NCBI GenBank assembly: GCA_009176605.1
Contig: SEYY01000151.1
Span: 20,001-84,000, forward strand
Reading direction: 5' to 3'
DNA from: Armadillidium nasatum
Lineage: Eukaryota; Arthropoda; Malacostraca; Isopoda; Armadillidiidae
DNA: 64,000 nt
This document shows positions 1 to 26,840 of the stretch, piece by piece (position 1 is the first letter of the stretch; the number at the start of each line of letters is the position of its first letter). Made by a program: the position numbers and the translations under genes. A model generated the notes under the pieces. That model was not told where the DNA came from. It was given only the letters and a program-made list of their open reading frames with translations, and did not search any database.

Positions 1-48
1 TATATCCAATGATATAGCTCTTAAAACTTTTTAAAAAACGTTTCTCAC

Positions 49-223
49 GTAGGATCTGCATCTATTAATCCCCAAGCACCTAAGATTGTCTGTGCGTCAG
101 GAACAAGCATCTTTTTGCAATCATCAATAACGTGTTTAACATGCTGAGCAAGAGCAGAATCTTCCTCTTCCCCTACGCCCATATCCGGATTCAGGTTTAG
201 AAGATCTTCAGACACAGGCACAC
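49..223 (-). CDS. INPP5F: Sac2/INPP5F exon 14 (start of hSac2 domain)
   Basis: The acceptor TTTGCAG precedes position 223 and the donor GTGAGA follows position 49. The exon is 175 bp and enters in phase 1. It reads VPVSEDLLNL, then an acidic stretch, and ends GAWGLIDADP, matching the conserved GWALIDxDP block that follows the SAC domain in animal INPP5F. The next exon is outside the window. A stop soon after the donor in the unspliced frame supports the splice. Confidence 0.88.
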
Positions 224-372
224 CTGCAAAATGTAAAAGCTTCTTATGAGCAAATGTCAAATAACTATTTTAAAATGGGAACAGAAAATTAATACTAAAA
301 TTCTGTAGCTATTTGTGTAATATTATACATAAATTAGAAAGAAATGAAGCCATTAAATTATTTAATTCTTAC

Positions 373-431
373 CTAACATTGTATCAATAGTAGCCTGCCT
401 ATAAGCATCTTTAAATCTATTGAGGTAGTAC
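373..431 (-). CDS. INPP5F: Sac2/INPP5F exon 13 (canonical version)
   Basis: A 59-bp exon encoding the end of the SAC domain, [19 protein letters not shown], which is nearly the vertebrate INPP5F sequence. Acceptor AATTTTAG at 433-432 lies just 8 bases from a 119-bp (AT)n tract; donor GTAAGA is canonical. It completes an Arg codon with exon 12 (AG|G) and leaves one base for exon 14. A duplicated counterpart lies at 11316-11598. Confidence 0.9.
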
Positions 432-436
432 CTAAA

Positions 437-3697
<3,261 letters not shown>

Positions 3698-3734
3698 CAA
3701 ATATTATAATAAACAGCTTAAACAAAAAATAAAA

Positions 3735-5308
<1,574 letters not shown>

Positions 5309-5377
5309 AAGGAGAAATCCAAAGAGGAGGCTTTGGAATTCACAAAAGCAACCTTCAAGAATTTCTCCCGACCGCGC

Positions 5378-5469
5378 TTGAACCGCCAGTAGCGTAGTGG
5401 TAAAACTCTATGCGTTTGTGCTATAGGGCCCGGGTTCGATTCTCCTATAGCAAACTTTAAACTATGATG
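5378..5469 (+). mobile_element. tRNA-like SINE, plus copy of inverted pair
   Basis: Contains TAGCGTAGTGGTAAAACTC (A-box-like) and GGGTTCGATTC (B-box). TGCTATAGG and CCTATAGCA flank the B-box as a 9-bp perfect stem. Separated from the inverted copy by about 69 bp, so the pair can fold into a hairpin with arms of about 88 bp. Sits between two (AT)n tracts. Confidence 0.7.
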
Positions 5470-5516
5470 TTTAATGTACTTGATCTGCGAGAGAGTTAGC
5501 AAACCTTAATTGTTGA

Positions 5517-7477
<1,961 letters not shown>

Positions 7478-7510
7478 CTCTCGATCTTGCGGAAACGCGT
7501 TTTCTTACTT

Positions 7511-7524
7511 AGATGATGATGATG

Positions 7525-7591
<67 letters not shown>
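7511..7591. repeat. (GAT)n/(AAT)n trinucleotide repeat
   Basis: Four GAT units grade into about 22 units of ATA/TAA. Confidence 0.95.
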
Positions 7592-7593
<2 letters not shown>

Positions 7594-7659
7594 CTTAAAA
7601 TGTGAAATAAACTTCAGTCAAGGAACAGCTATCTTCTGCAAATTTCAATTTTCTTTCCT

Positions 7660-7763
7660 GCAAGATTTTGATCGTCATCGGTCGTTTTTTATCGATACCG
7701 ATACCCGATACCATAAAATTTACTGATACTAGCCGATAACGATTTCGATACTTGACTCAACCC

Positions 7764-7768
<5 letters not shown>
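7660..7768 (-). mobile_element. hAT-like terminus with GATACC iterons
   Basis: Read on the minus strand it begins TAGGGGTTGAGTCAAG and then carries repeated TATCGRTATC-type units. The same arrangement is seen at 50656-50794, 53560-53636 and 53850-53952. TAGGG-type ends with clustered short subterminal repeats are typical of hAT elements. The partner terminus is not identified. Confidence 0.5.

Positions 7769-7828
<60 letters not shown>
7767..7828. repeat. (AT)n between two hAT termini
   Basis: 62 bp between the iteron-bearing end and hAT copy b. Confidence 0.96.
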
Positions 7829-10954
<3,126 letters not shown>

Positions 10955-10960
10955 TTTATT
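10955..10960 (-). terminator. Candidate polyadenylation signal for the exon 13b isoform
   Basis: TTTATT on the plus strand reads AATAAA on the minus strand, 356 bases downstream of the stop of the alternative exon 13b. Position is plausible, but the hexamer is expected by chance in DNA this AT-rich. Confidence 0.3.
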
Positions 10961-11315
10961 GCAAAGGTTCCTTACAGTGATATAAGCTTAAACCGAACAT
11001 CTTTAATAGAGAATAATAATAATAAAGGTTTCTTCAAACTGTTATAGATTTACAAAATGGATGATTTCGTTTTCAAAATAGTATTAGAGAAACGTGGTAC
11101 ACAATATGTCGGGAAGGAAGCGTAAGGAATTTATACTGAAATTTAAAAGTTTTCAAGATATTAAATACTACCGTACTTATATTAATACTCGAAATTATTT
11201 CAAGGCTTCAAGGGTTGCGGTAAGGGGTAAAAAAAAATTATATATATTCACTAAGTCTAATAGTATGTTCTTGGATTAAAAATGGTTATTAAAAAATGAT
11301 GTTAGAAAATAAAAC

Positions 11316-11598
11316 TTAAAAATCCCATAAAAAAAGGGAGTATATACAAAAAAAATACTCAAAATCAGAGAACAATGACCTTGACAGTGAGTAAACAGCA
11401 TTTGCAAGTTCCTTCTCAGGACCTAAAGCAATATCAGACATATATTGTGGAGGCCCAACCGGTGCCAAAGCACTGGCAACATTACCCAAAGTCTCAAGAT
11501 AATTGATTTCCTCAAAACAATCCCTAGTCAAGTGGCCAAAATGTAGAATATCAATAGCTGCCTGGCGATATGTGTCCTGGAAATGACTGGCAAAATAT
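11316..11598 (-). CDS. INPP5F: Alternative exon 13b of Sac2/INPP5F, with own stop
   Basis: Acceptor TTTACAG precedes 11598. The exon enters in phase 2, completing the same Arg codon as exon 13 (AG|A), and begins YFASHFQDTYRQAAIDIL, clearly homologous to canonical [18 protein letters not shown]. It then continues without a stop through FGHLTRDCFEEINYLETLG and LAPVGPPQYMSDIALGPEK to a TAA at 11316. The isoform would be about 658 residues: SAC domain but no hSac2 domain. Beyond the duplicated 20 residues the tail is not recognised. A weak donor (GA|GTATTT at 11359) could instead lead to further exons. It could also be a dead duplicate, but about 93 sense codons in frame argue against long neutral decay. 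Confidence 0.68.
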
Positions 11599-11709
11599 CT
11601 GTAAAGCCATTACGGAGCTGTGAAAACTCAAAATAACTCAAAATGTAATACACACACACTCACACTCGCATCATAGAATGTGGAAAAAAAAGCGAGATAA
11701 TAAGCGTAC

Positions 11710-11780
11710 CTGTTTGCCGAGTTCATTCCATCCTTCATAAGACCGGCAAAATTACGCTCTCCAGTTCTTGTGAAATCACC
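11710..11780 (-). CDS. INPP5F: Sac2/INPP5F exon 12
   Basis: A 71-bp exon encoding GDFTRTGERNFAGLMKDGMN followed by SAN, the conserved block between the SAC active-site region and the RYYLNRF segment. Acceptor CCTTAG, donor GTACGC. Exit phase 2 is compatible with both exon 13 and exon 13b. Confidence 0.93.
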
Positions 11781-12383
11781 CTAAGGATTATAATAAGATT
11801 TTTAATAATTACGAGTAACTATTAAATAATTGCAAATATACTGTAAACTACTTTATTTACTTTCTTTCTAAATCCCTTTGCCTCTTTCAACCACTCCAAT
11901 AATAATAATAATAATAATAATAATAATTGTTGTTAGAAAATAAGTACTAACGAACAATACAGAATATCTTGTTTGTTTGTTTTTTTTTTTTTTTTTTGTT
12001 TTTTTTTTTTTAATAAAAAAACAATAAAAGAAAAAGAAAGAAAGGAACAAAGAACAGTCCAGGTAAACGGTCTCAGTGCTATTGTATAGTTTTAAGTTTA
12101 ATGAAATGAACACATAGTTAAATATGTATTTTTCCAGACAGATATATATTTATCTAAATGAGTTAGCCTGTATTGATAAAATAAATGATTATATATTGAC
12201 AACGAATAATATTTTATAAGATCGTGATTTAGTGACGCGTATAAGACATGAGACTCTAAGACTGGTAAAATAAAGAACACAAAAGGAAAGTTGTGGGTAA
12301 TTCAGGTTGTAGTGGCTTGCCTACTTATTGTGTTATCTTGCGTTTGGTAAATGTCATAAATAATAGTTGTTATGCTAACCTGG

Positions 12384-12555
<172 letters not shown>

Positions 12556-12796
12556 AGCAAGTTCACGGTCTGTTTATCACATATATAGTAGTAACTTATT
12601 AAAGAACAGTAGGATGTGGGTTGATATCTTGTTGTAGTCAAATAAGGGTGGCATAATTGTTTTATTAAAGTAATAGTAGTTATAATAACATAGTTCTTAG
12701 ACATAAGTGGAGATAGAAAAGTGAAAAGGAAAAAATAAAGAAAAATACAGAAGATATCCATGAAAGAGGTAATAATTATTATCATTGTTTACAAAT

Positions 12797-12797
<1 letters not shown>

Positions 12798-12833
<36 letters not shown>
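12798..12833 (-). repeat. (ATT)n running from the exon 11 donor
   Basis: On the gene strand the intron begins GTTATTATTATT..., so the donor GT is the first dinucleotide of the repeat tract. Confidence 0.93.
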
Positions 12834-12834
<1 letters not shown>

Positions 12835-12996
12835 CTTTAGAGCAGAAGTACCAGCATACTGTTTACTAATAGTATCTCCATTATTGGCCCACATCATTTG
12901 CAATTTAACACGACATTCTTGAGGTAGAGTATGTTCTGGAGGAATTATACCTAGCTTCGCAAATTGATTTTCTAATACAGTTCTACCAAGAGCAGT
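12835..12996 (-). CDS. INPP5F: Sac2/INPP5F exon 11
   Basis: A 162-bp phase-0 exon encoding TALGRTVLENQFAKLG, then the conserved MWANNGDTISKQYAGTSALK block of SAC phosphatases. Acceptor TTTCAG, donor AAG|GTTATT, a weak donor inside an (ATT)n run. Confidence 0.94.
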
Positions 12997-14113
12997 CTGA
13001 AACGAATGTAAGAAAAAAAGTTAGTGGTTAAGTCACTTTAAAACTACGAAAATTCATGACTAAATATATTTTTAAGGTTTCAATACAAGGATTATCATTA
13101 AATGATGGTGTAACAGTCAAGAGTTTAGAAGGAATGCTAATATAAAATTTTAAATCCCATTTTATTGTCAGTGTTTTTCCTCAATGTGATTATAATTTTT
13201 TTTTTAAATGTATTGCAACTACCACTATGATCAAAGTCTTAATTAATTTTTAAATGAAGGACTTTTATCTTCTATAAAATTCTCTTAATTTCTCTTGCAA
13301 AGGATTCCATCCTATTCAAGAAGGAACATTTTTATCTTATTTTAAATCCTTTATAGCTTGGTAAATTTTTGCTCATGAAGTTCTTTCTTTCTTCAAGGCT
13401 CTCTCACTCTCCCTCTACTCCTGATTTTATTACCCCTATTTCCTATGTACAGTCTTCTCCTACCAAGACCTATTTAGGTTTTTTAATTTCTTACGAAATT
13501 ACACTTTCCAAAATATGTCTAACAAAAACCCCTACAATCCAAACCTTTAAGTCATCTTATCACAATATAATAATAATAATAATGGAATTATTGTAAAGTA
13601 GTTCGCAGTTTCTTCCAAACAAGGCTAAATGAAAACAGGGCCATATTACTAGAGGCTGATATTTTACAAATCGTATTCGTGAGATTTACAATCGTAACAG
13701 AAATTAGTATAATACAATTCATACAAAAAGCAAGCCATTTTTCAATGAAGTGGGGGAGGGGGATATAACCTTCTGCTGAACGAAAATAAATAAGTATATT
13801 TCACATTTTCAAGTTCTTTCAGGGTTAATTCAATTAAATTCCAATTTATTTTTGCAGCATTTTGCCTGAAGAGAATAAAATGTACTACTTTATGCCTTTC
13901 ATTTTAATACCTTTTCTTTATTTTTCATCAAAAGAGAAAAAATGCCCCTGATAAGCTGCACAAAAAATCTCCACCAGAATAAAAAAAATTAATTAAAATA
14001 AAAAATGCATATTTTCACAACCTATAGCATATTTTATTTACTTTTACACAAAACAAGGCCAAAATTGGAAGTCACCAGCAGGGATATTCCACTTAAGACT
14101 ATATCATCATTAT

Positions 14114-14117
<4 letters not shown>
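12997..14117. other. Intron 10, nothing recognised
   Basis: About 1.1 kb of AT-rich sequence. A C+T-rich stretch near 13360-13560 hints at very decayed LINE but cannot be aligned by eye. Confidence 0.6.

Positions 14118-14146
<29 letters not shown>
14118..14146 (-). repeat. (ATT)n running from the exon 10 donor
   Basis: On the gene strand the intron begins GTATTATTATT; the repeat begins at the donor. Confidence 0.93.
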
Positions 14147-14147
<1 letters not shown>

Positions 14148-14313
14148 CTGCACAACATTAGTTCGATCAAGACAATCTATACAATTGACCCTGAAAATGC
14201 CATTTTGTCGACAAATGACACCTTCTTTGTCGACCCAGCAATAAAGCATGGAATTGATAATGTCTTCAATACCTTCGATGAGTACAGTGACGTTCTCGTA
14301 CCTCATGCCACGA
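14148..14313 (-). CDS. INPP5F: Sac2/INPP5F exon 10, catalytic loop
   Basis: A 166-bp exon reading RGMRYENVTVLIEGIEDII, CWVDKEGVICRQNGIFR and VNCIDCLDRTNVVQ. The C-x5-R-T phosphatase signature is intact: the nucleophilic Cys codon is at 14183-14181 and Arg follows five residues later. Acceptor ACATCAG, donor CAG|GTATTA. The exon starts by completing a Cys codon (TG|T) with exon 9, giving HEYCRGM. Confidence 0.96.
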
Positions 14314-14483
14314 CTGATGTAAAAAAAAAAAATAAAAAAAAAATAAGACCTCATATTTAAAATAGAACAGGAAAAGATTTAGAAATAAAATAATTTTTTT
14401 TCTGATTTGGAAGAATCTCCTGAAACCAATAATTTAATACATTAAATTAAAATAGGATAAACAATTCTAAAAAGAGAACTCAC

Positions 14484-14676
14484 CAATACTCGTGAAAGTC
14501 AAACGAGATGAAAGTGATAAGAGGAGAGTTGAAAATCATCACATGATCAAGAAAGGTGTCTGCTATCACTTTTTCCTTACCGGATTGCTCAACGAGGCTT
14601 ATGCACGCAACTTTTTTATACATCTCTAATTCATGTTCAAAATGTTTTTTAAATGCTGAAGCTGTTTCTTCAGTAC
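14484..14676 (-). CDS. INPP5F: Sac2/INPP5F exon 9
   Basis: A 193-bp exon encoding TEETASAFKKHFEHELEMYK, then LVEQSGKEKVIADTFLDHV and ends FISFDFHEY, matching the SAC-domain HFE...YKK...SFDFHEHC block. Acceptor TATTAG sits at the very end of an (AT)n tract. Donor GTGAGT is strong. Confidence 0.94.
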
Positions 14677-14779
<103 letters not shown>

Positions 14780-14854
14780 CTTTTAGAAAGAATAAATCTA
14801 AAACCCTAAAGGCAACATGTATTTTTAAACATTAGTGATACCTATAATCATGGT

Positions 14855-15784
<930 letters not shown>

Positions 15785-16138
15785 CAGGTTTGGATCCAGG
15801 TACAGGCCACTGTACAGGAAAAATGGATTGTAATTAAGTACAAGTATATTTCAGCAAGTACAAATACATTTCTTTATTTTCTTTTTAAACAGTAGTCATT
15901 AACATCTAAAATTATACTATTGAGATCTAATCCTAAATTCTGAATTATTATAAACAATCTAATAAAATATACAAGAATTTAATTAAAGTAAATAGTGAAT
16001 AAAAAATATTTGAAAATAATTAAGCTTTCATTATTTCTGTACGTCTTTTTTAATTCTTTTTCTCATAGTGTAAAAATTAAAAGCATAATTCTATATACTG
16101 TTGCATTTAACAAACTTTGGTTTCAGAATTCTTGCCAA

Positions 16139-16351
16139 TCAATCAACATCTGTCACGGCGAGAAACTTTTTCGTGAAGCTGAAGATTCTTTCAACAGGCG
16201 AAGATGATGGAATAGCCAAATATTTCTTTTCCAGATTGGCCAGTGTTCGAAACATCTCTTCATGATTTTTCCAATATCTGTACATTCCTTTCTTCAGAAA
16301 TACAAGGTTGACTAAAATAATTTGTGTTTCAATATTAATGTGCTCCTGCAT
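16139..16351 (-). pseudogene. hAT transposase C-terminal dimerisation fragment
   Basis: Translated piece contains YRYWKNHEEMFRTLANLEKK and YLAIPSSSPVERIFSF, matching the hAT C-terminal dimerisation motif (LA..YL.IP..S...ER.FS). After ERIFSF the frame departs from the usual sequence and ends. No catalytic core found nearby; a dead remnant. Confidence 0.72.
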
Positions 16352-16772
16352 TTGGTACGCTCGTCAGTCGAGTTTTGAGTTGAGGAAGCCATAAAACTGA
16401 AAAATTTCTTAATCTTTGATGAGTTTCATAAACTTCTTCCCATTATATCTTCTAACATCGCAATAACGACAATAAGAAGCTTCTGACGTTTCTTTGAAAA
16501 TTAACTGTGTTTTCACTAAGGAAACTCTTCTATTACCATTTCTCTTTTCAAAGCATCAGTCCAGCTTAAACTTAGGATCTATTACATTTGCCAATTGATG
16601 ATTTTTTTATATTTTCATACAAGATGATATTTTTAGGCCTTGAGCAGAGGAATATTTAAAGTAGATGAAACTTAGTACTGCCATTGAGAACAGTCAGTTG
16701 CATCCTCAAATGATTAAAAAATGTCTTGCATGTATTGAAGAATATTTCGGTCACTTTTTGCATCTATTATCT

Positions 16773-18550
16773 GTAGCTAATACTTCTTGAAAAGGCATAA
16801 CTTCTCAGCCTCCTTTTCGTATCTAATTCCATTCTGAAAGATTTTTGCATCCTTTCTACTCCTCTTCTCAGGAGATCCATCTCTCTATCCGTGATTTCAC
16901 ATGCTTGGTGAGATTGTGAGATCCTGAGATCCAAGGCATTTTTCTCCAACATCTGAGGGGGCATATGTCTGAGCTGGCGCCTGTTCCTGTTCGACTCTAC
17001 TGTCCATACATTAATACCAATACTCTTTCTCAATTCTGGAAGCGCTCATTTGTTGACCTGATACCAAAAGGGATAGCCACAAAAAATATATATATTTTTT
17101 GTGGCTATTATATATATAGAAATTTCAATTAATCAGAAATTAGCTTTCCAACTAATGTCCTATAGCTTTCACTTGATATGTCTAAAATCTTTGAAACTCT
17201 CCTCAACTCTCATTTCCTGGATATTCATTTTTTTTTTCTTTTTACAGTTTACCACGAATCACGGGTAGTGTGTATTGCCTTCGACGACTGAGGTCAACTG
17301 GTGACATACTTTCCTATCTTCTGATTTATTGTCTTCTGCCTTTAGGGACCATGGGGAATTTTTGTGGTGAAGCTTGAAGTTATTAAAAGCTTTTGACTAG
17401 CTATGGTATAAGTCACTACTTCCCAAAACTCCTTTCCTTTAGATATCCTATTTCTTTTTACTTACTCATGTCTAGTTTTCTCTTAAATGATTCCATATTG
17501 GCACCCATTGATGCCTTGACGAAATGACTTCTTACTTTCCTTTTAATTGTAGTGTTCCTCAGGTTTCTGTTCCATCTCCCAACATTCTTTTTACTTTTCA
17601 ATAATCTTCTTAGCTGCAATTTCAACATGTTCATTCTAATCACGATGACTCAACTTCATTTTTCACTCATTTCAAACCTGCTACTTCTTTTGCATCCAGA
17701 GTTGCATCTCAAACTTCATCTTTCTTAATCTATTCTTGCAGATCTGGATGGGATTTCCCGGTTGGGTCGTCTCAATTTTGTTAAATTCAACTCTTTCAAA
17801 ACTTAACTTCTTCACATCTGCCTCTCAATAATATCTTCCAACTCTCCTAATCTCCTTTAATTTCTCTCCTGTCTCACCGATGAACAACATAAACATTCTT
17901 GGTCTAAACATAAATAATAAATGGTCTTGGAAACCTTGTATCATAATGGTTGATAAAGTAACAAGGAAATTGGGAGCTTTGTTCAAATTGTGGGAATTTT
18001 TTTTCATCCTAACAGTTGCTCCAATTATATAAGAGTCTTATTCTGCCCTTATATGGAGTAGTATTCTCACATTTGGAGGAGCTCCGGTTCCAACCTTCTT
18101 TTGGATAGGCTAAAAGAATAATAAACTTCCTCAAACTTTCAAGCTCCCTTGACCCTTTATATCTGCGAAGCAACATTGGACACTATCTTCTTTTCTATAA
18201 GTAGTACAGTAGCAGGTGTTTGAGATAATTAATCTCAAATATTCCACCACCATTGCGTAGCACTTGTAACAAAAGGGGTGCCATGCTTTCTCATGATTTT
18301 GTGTTAACATTGGTAACTCCAGGCTTGTTCTTTGTGGTGCCTCTTCCTTTCCATTCACCTCTGTTCTGTGGAATTCACTTCATCATCTGTTTTTTCTGTT
18401 GCATTTGATATTCCTCTCTTTAAGAACTTCATCTGCGCTCACCTAAGAGATTTATAATAGGTTTGGGCTTGAGTGGTTTTTTTTTTATCTTAGATTTTTG
18501 CCTCTCCTTAAAAAAGAGACCCTGCCAATGAGTGGTGACAAATTTAAAAA
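16773..18550 (+). mobile_element. LINE family A, decayed copy 2
   Basis: Aligns to LINE A from the sequence before RT (about 26740 there) through RT to the 3' end (CCTCTCCTTAAAAAAGAGACC, then ATGAGTGGTGAC, then A-rich). All frames are disrupted. A 36-bp perfect palindrome at 17073-17108 and short AT run interrupt the PKKGSR region. It lies inside the hAT relic. Confidence 0.82.
17073..17108. repeat. 36-bp perfect palindrome
   Basis: Left half ATAGCCACAAAAAATATA is exactly complementary to the right half, with no spacer. It interrupts LINE A copy 2 and is followed by a short (TA)n. Confidence 0.95.
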
Positions 18551-18612
18551 AAGAAAAAAGAAAAGAAAATAGAACACCTAACTGCTTTAACTTTTTTCTA
18601 AAATTTACAAAT

Positions 18613-18699
<87 letters not shown>

Positions 18700-18730
18700 T
18701 AATAATAATGATAATAATAATAATAATAAA
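18613..18730. repeat. (AAT)n microsatellite, interrupted
   Basis: About 118 bp of AAT/TAA units with a few substitutions (AAC, ATG) inside the hAT relic, after the LINE A tail. Confidence 0.94.
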
Positions 18731-18990
18731 TTCGAGAACTTTTATGACATATCTTAGATATTAGGTTCAGAAATACATTTTGTTTTCTTTTCAGGATAAA
18801 AAATATTTTTTGGATTTATGCTTTTAAAATTTAACTTGTACTTAATTAAAAGTACACTATTTTTTGCAACTACATTAGGCTCAAATACAAGTACAAGTAC
18901 TTTTAATTTTTGAAACTTCAAGTACAAAGCTTACTTAAAAATTGTACTTAAGTACAGGTACAAGTACTTGTACTTGGACCCAAGCCTGAT

Positions 18991-22522
<3,532 letters not shown>

Positions 22523-22699
22523 TGGAAGTGTAAACGTGAGATTGAGAATCCCTTCCCCACATTTAAAGTTATAGGTTTTGCACATTTTGCCTTGCAAACC
22601 TATTTGAATATAAAAAAATATGTAAGACCGGAGCGGAGAGGTACTTAGGAGCTGGTTACTTAAATAGAAACTAAAATTTACTATTTTGCAGGAAACTTC

Positions 22700-23290
22700 T
22701 TAATGTCCATTATTTTCGTATCTCTAATTTAGAATCCTGATGCTCTTTGCTTTATATCTCTGATTTGGAATTCCTGAATTTTCTAAATTGTGATTCAGAC
22801 TCTTTTACGAATCTCCTAATTCATCTGATCTGTTTATTTATCTTTCCACTCAAATGACTATCCTAAATTCTTCGAATACCTAAGCTTTTATTCTCAAGTC
22901 TCTACCTCTTTCAAAAATCGTAATGCCTGTCTATTTCAAAAAATCGTAATGCCTGTCTATTTCAATGTTCACCACTGCCAATGGCTTTCCTCTAATTCTC
23001 AAGACACAACATGGTACAATCTCCTCAACCATTTGAATTCTCTATCCAGAATAAACTCCAGCAGGTGAGCTTCCAAACCTGATTATTTAAGAGATGAACC
23101 CAACATACTGAACCTTTTCTTAACTCCCAAACCTTCTTTTCATACTGTTAAAATTTTTGCTCCGATCACCATTTTATTTCAGTATCCTGTTCTATCTCTT
23201 CCAGTCTTCAACAAAAAAAAGATTCACGACTATGACAGAAAACGTTTTTGGCATTTTGGTTCTGATAACTGGTTCGACTTGTTTTTATAT
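22700..23290 (+). mobile_element. LINE family B, decayed endonuclease fragment
   Basis: Shares TCATCTGATCTGTTTATTTA-like and TATTTCAATGTTCACCACTG blocks with the LINE B endonuclease. No frame open. A 29-bp unit (around AAATCGTAATGCCTGTCTAT) is tandemly duplicated at about 22913-22970. 5' and 3' ends undefined. Confidence 0.7.
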
Positions 23291-23770
<480 letters not shown>

Positions 23771-23783
23771 CTAGAAGATGGAG

Positions 23784-23814
<31 letters not shown>

Positions 23815-23946
23815 TCAATAATTGGGATAACAATTATGAAAAATATTTGCTCTATATTTCTTACCTCTGGTTTCCTCTCATTCCCAATGGAATGCTACTG
23901 AAAATAATTCCAAAGTGAATAAACTTCTTAATAAAAGAATCCGCAC
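23771..23946. other. Intron 7
   Basis: 176 bp; contains an A-run (T-run on the gene strand) of about 28 bases at 23785-23812 that serves as a pyrimidine tract before the exon 8 acceptor. Confidence 0.8.
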
Positions 23947-24123
23947 CTGAACAAACGCGACTTGGTGATGTGAAAAGCGAATTATTTGTTCTGTTTCAAC
24001 GTAATTCGCCACATGTCCTTCTTCATCAACGCCCCTCCTCTTATATCTTGTTCCAGCTCTTCTTCGGCTTCGTCGAGAAATTAAGATAAGAATGTAATGA
24101 GATTCTGAGCTCCCTATTTGTCC
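23947..24123 (-). CDS. INPP5F: Sac2/INPP5F exon 7
   Basis: A 177-bp phase-0 exon encoding [20 protein letters not shown] then [18 protein letters not shown], matching the SAC block [20 protein letters not shown]...NYVETEQ. Acceptor ATTACAG directly follows a 240-bp (AT)n tract; donor GTGCGG. Confidence 0.95.
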
Positions 24124-24126
24124 CTG

Positions 24127-24863
<737 letters not shown>

Positions 24864-24962
24864 AGGGTTGGTGATTTTTTTGATTTTTTTAAAAAAATCA
24901 AAAAAATCAAAAAATCCATGATTTTTTTGATTTTTTTGATTTTTTTGATTTTTTAAAAAAAT
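24864..24962. mobile_element. Candidate hAT-like terminus with GATTTTTTT iterons
   Basis: CAGGGTTGGTGATTTTTTTG is followed by repeated TGATTTTTT units in both orientations, forming a small hairpin. CAGGGTTGG-type ends followed by GATTTTTT repeats are a recurring hAT/MITE end in animals. No partner end found. Confidence 0.4.
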
Positions 24963-25641
<679 letters not shown>

Positions 25642-25778
25642 GGTAACCTATTGCTTCTGTCTGAGACCCAGCTGGACAGGGATTCTTTCTCCAGCAATCT
25701 TAATGTCTCTAACTACAACTTTTTTCACAATTTCCGACTAAATGGTGGAGTCTGTGCCTAAATTAAATTAACACTCCT

Positions 25779-26789
25779 GTGACACGTCTTGTAAATCTAG
25801 AATCTCCTAATTTCGATATTTTATGGCTTAAAATCTGTCTTCCTACTACTACAATTATCTTGTGTTTCTGCTACTGCTCCCCTAACGGAACAGATTTTCC
25901 ATTTTTTTTTCAATATCTTACTACTTCTCACGAGACTGTTACTTCTTCTCATCCAAATGCTGAAGTCCTCTATTTAGGGGATTTCAACGTACATCACAAT
26001 GAATGGTTGTGCTCTTTTCATACTGATTCAGGTGGGAGGGAGGCCAAATCATTCAGAATTCTCAACGATCTGGAGCAGCTGATTTGGGAACCGACACACA
26101 TTCCAGATCGTCTTAACCAATTCTTGAATACACTTGATTTATGCTTCACCACTACTCCTTCTAGTTATAAATACACCATTTTCCCTCCCATTGGTAACTC
26201 TGACCATAATCTCATAGATTTTAGTTATAATGCTTTCTCTCCAACAGCTCCACCATACCCTAAACGTATTTTCTGGCACTTTAATCGGGCTAATTGGGGA
26301 GCAATGCGCCGCTTCTTTACTAACTATGATTGGAGTGAATCTTGCTTTATCTCTGGGGATGCTTCTGTCTCTGCTGAAAAGGTAGGGGCAGAGATCCTTG
26401 ATAGGATGGGCAGATTCATTCCATCTTCAACTAAATCTTTTTCTCCTCAAAATCCATGGTTCGATGGCAACTGTTCTCTTTTCCTTCAGGAGAGAGACAA
26501 TGCTTATCGTGAATGGAAAAACTCTCCTTCTCCTATCACTCTTGCTAATTTTCATTCAGCTCGGAATCGTTGCAGGGATGTTCTTCGACGGTCTAAGCGT
26601 ACTTTCATAAAAAGGAAGTGCGCTGACCTCCATGGCTCTCCTACTGATAAAAATTTCTGGCCTCTTGTCAAAAATATCTCTAATAACTTCTGTAAATCTG
26701 CCTTTCCTTCTCTTATTCGCTCTGATGGTTCTATTGCAAATACTCCCTCTGAAAAGGCTAATCTCTTCGGCCTTTTTTTTCTCATCTAA
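25779..26789 (+). pseudogene. LINE A endonuclease domain ORF (partial)
   Basis: 336 codons. GDFNVHH at residues 67-73 and GNSDHNLI (the SDH motif) mark an APE-type endonuclease; the N-terminal part with the catalytic Glu (SETQ) lies upstream in other frames. The ORF ends FGLFFLI at 26789 because of a T8 run; the RT ORF continues in another frame from 26841. Confidence 0.87.
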
Positions 26790-26840
26790 TTCCACCCTGC
26801 TTCCATCCCTCCTCCTACTCCTTCTCTTCTCAGGTGTCCC

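Larger units (their letters stand above)
15785..18988 (-). mobile_element. hAT relic with AAGTAC iterons, containing a nested LINE A
   Basis: Left end CAGGTTTGGATCCAGGTAC; reverse complement of the right end is CAGGCTTGGGTCCAAGTAC, 16 of 19 matching. Both ends carry several AAGTAC/GTACTT subterminal repeats. A transposase C-terminal fragment lies at 16139-16351 on the minus strand. LINE A sequence interrupts it at about 16773-18550. Both ends abut (AT)n, so a target duplication cannot be proved. Confidence 0.72.

Noticed and set aside
5378-5469. A functional tRNA gene
   Set aside because: A- and B-boxes are present but no complete cloverleaf acceptor stem forms; an inverted near-copy beside it fits a SINE better.
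11094-11279. 61-codon plus-strand ORF rich in Lys/Tyr
   Set aside because: Typical of chance ORFs in AT-rich intron; no motif.
13360-13600. C/T-rich stretch as a LINE fragment
   Set aside because: Resembles LINE base composition but no block aligns by eye to LINE A or B.
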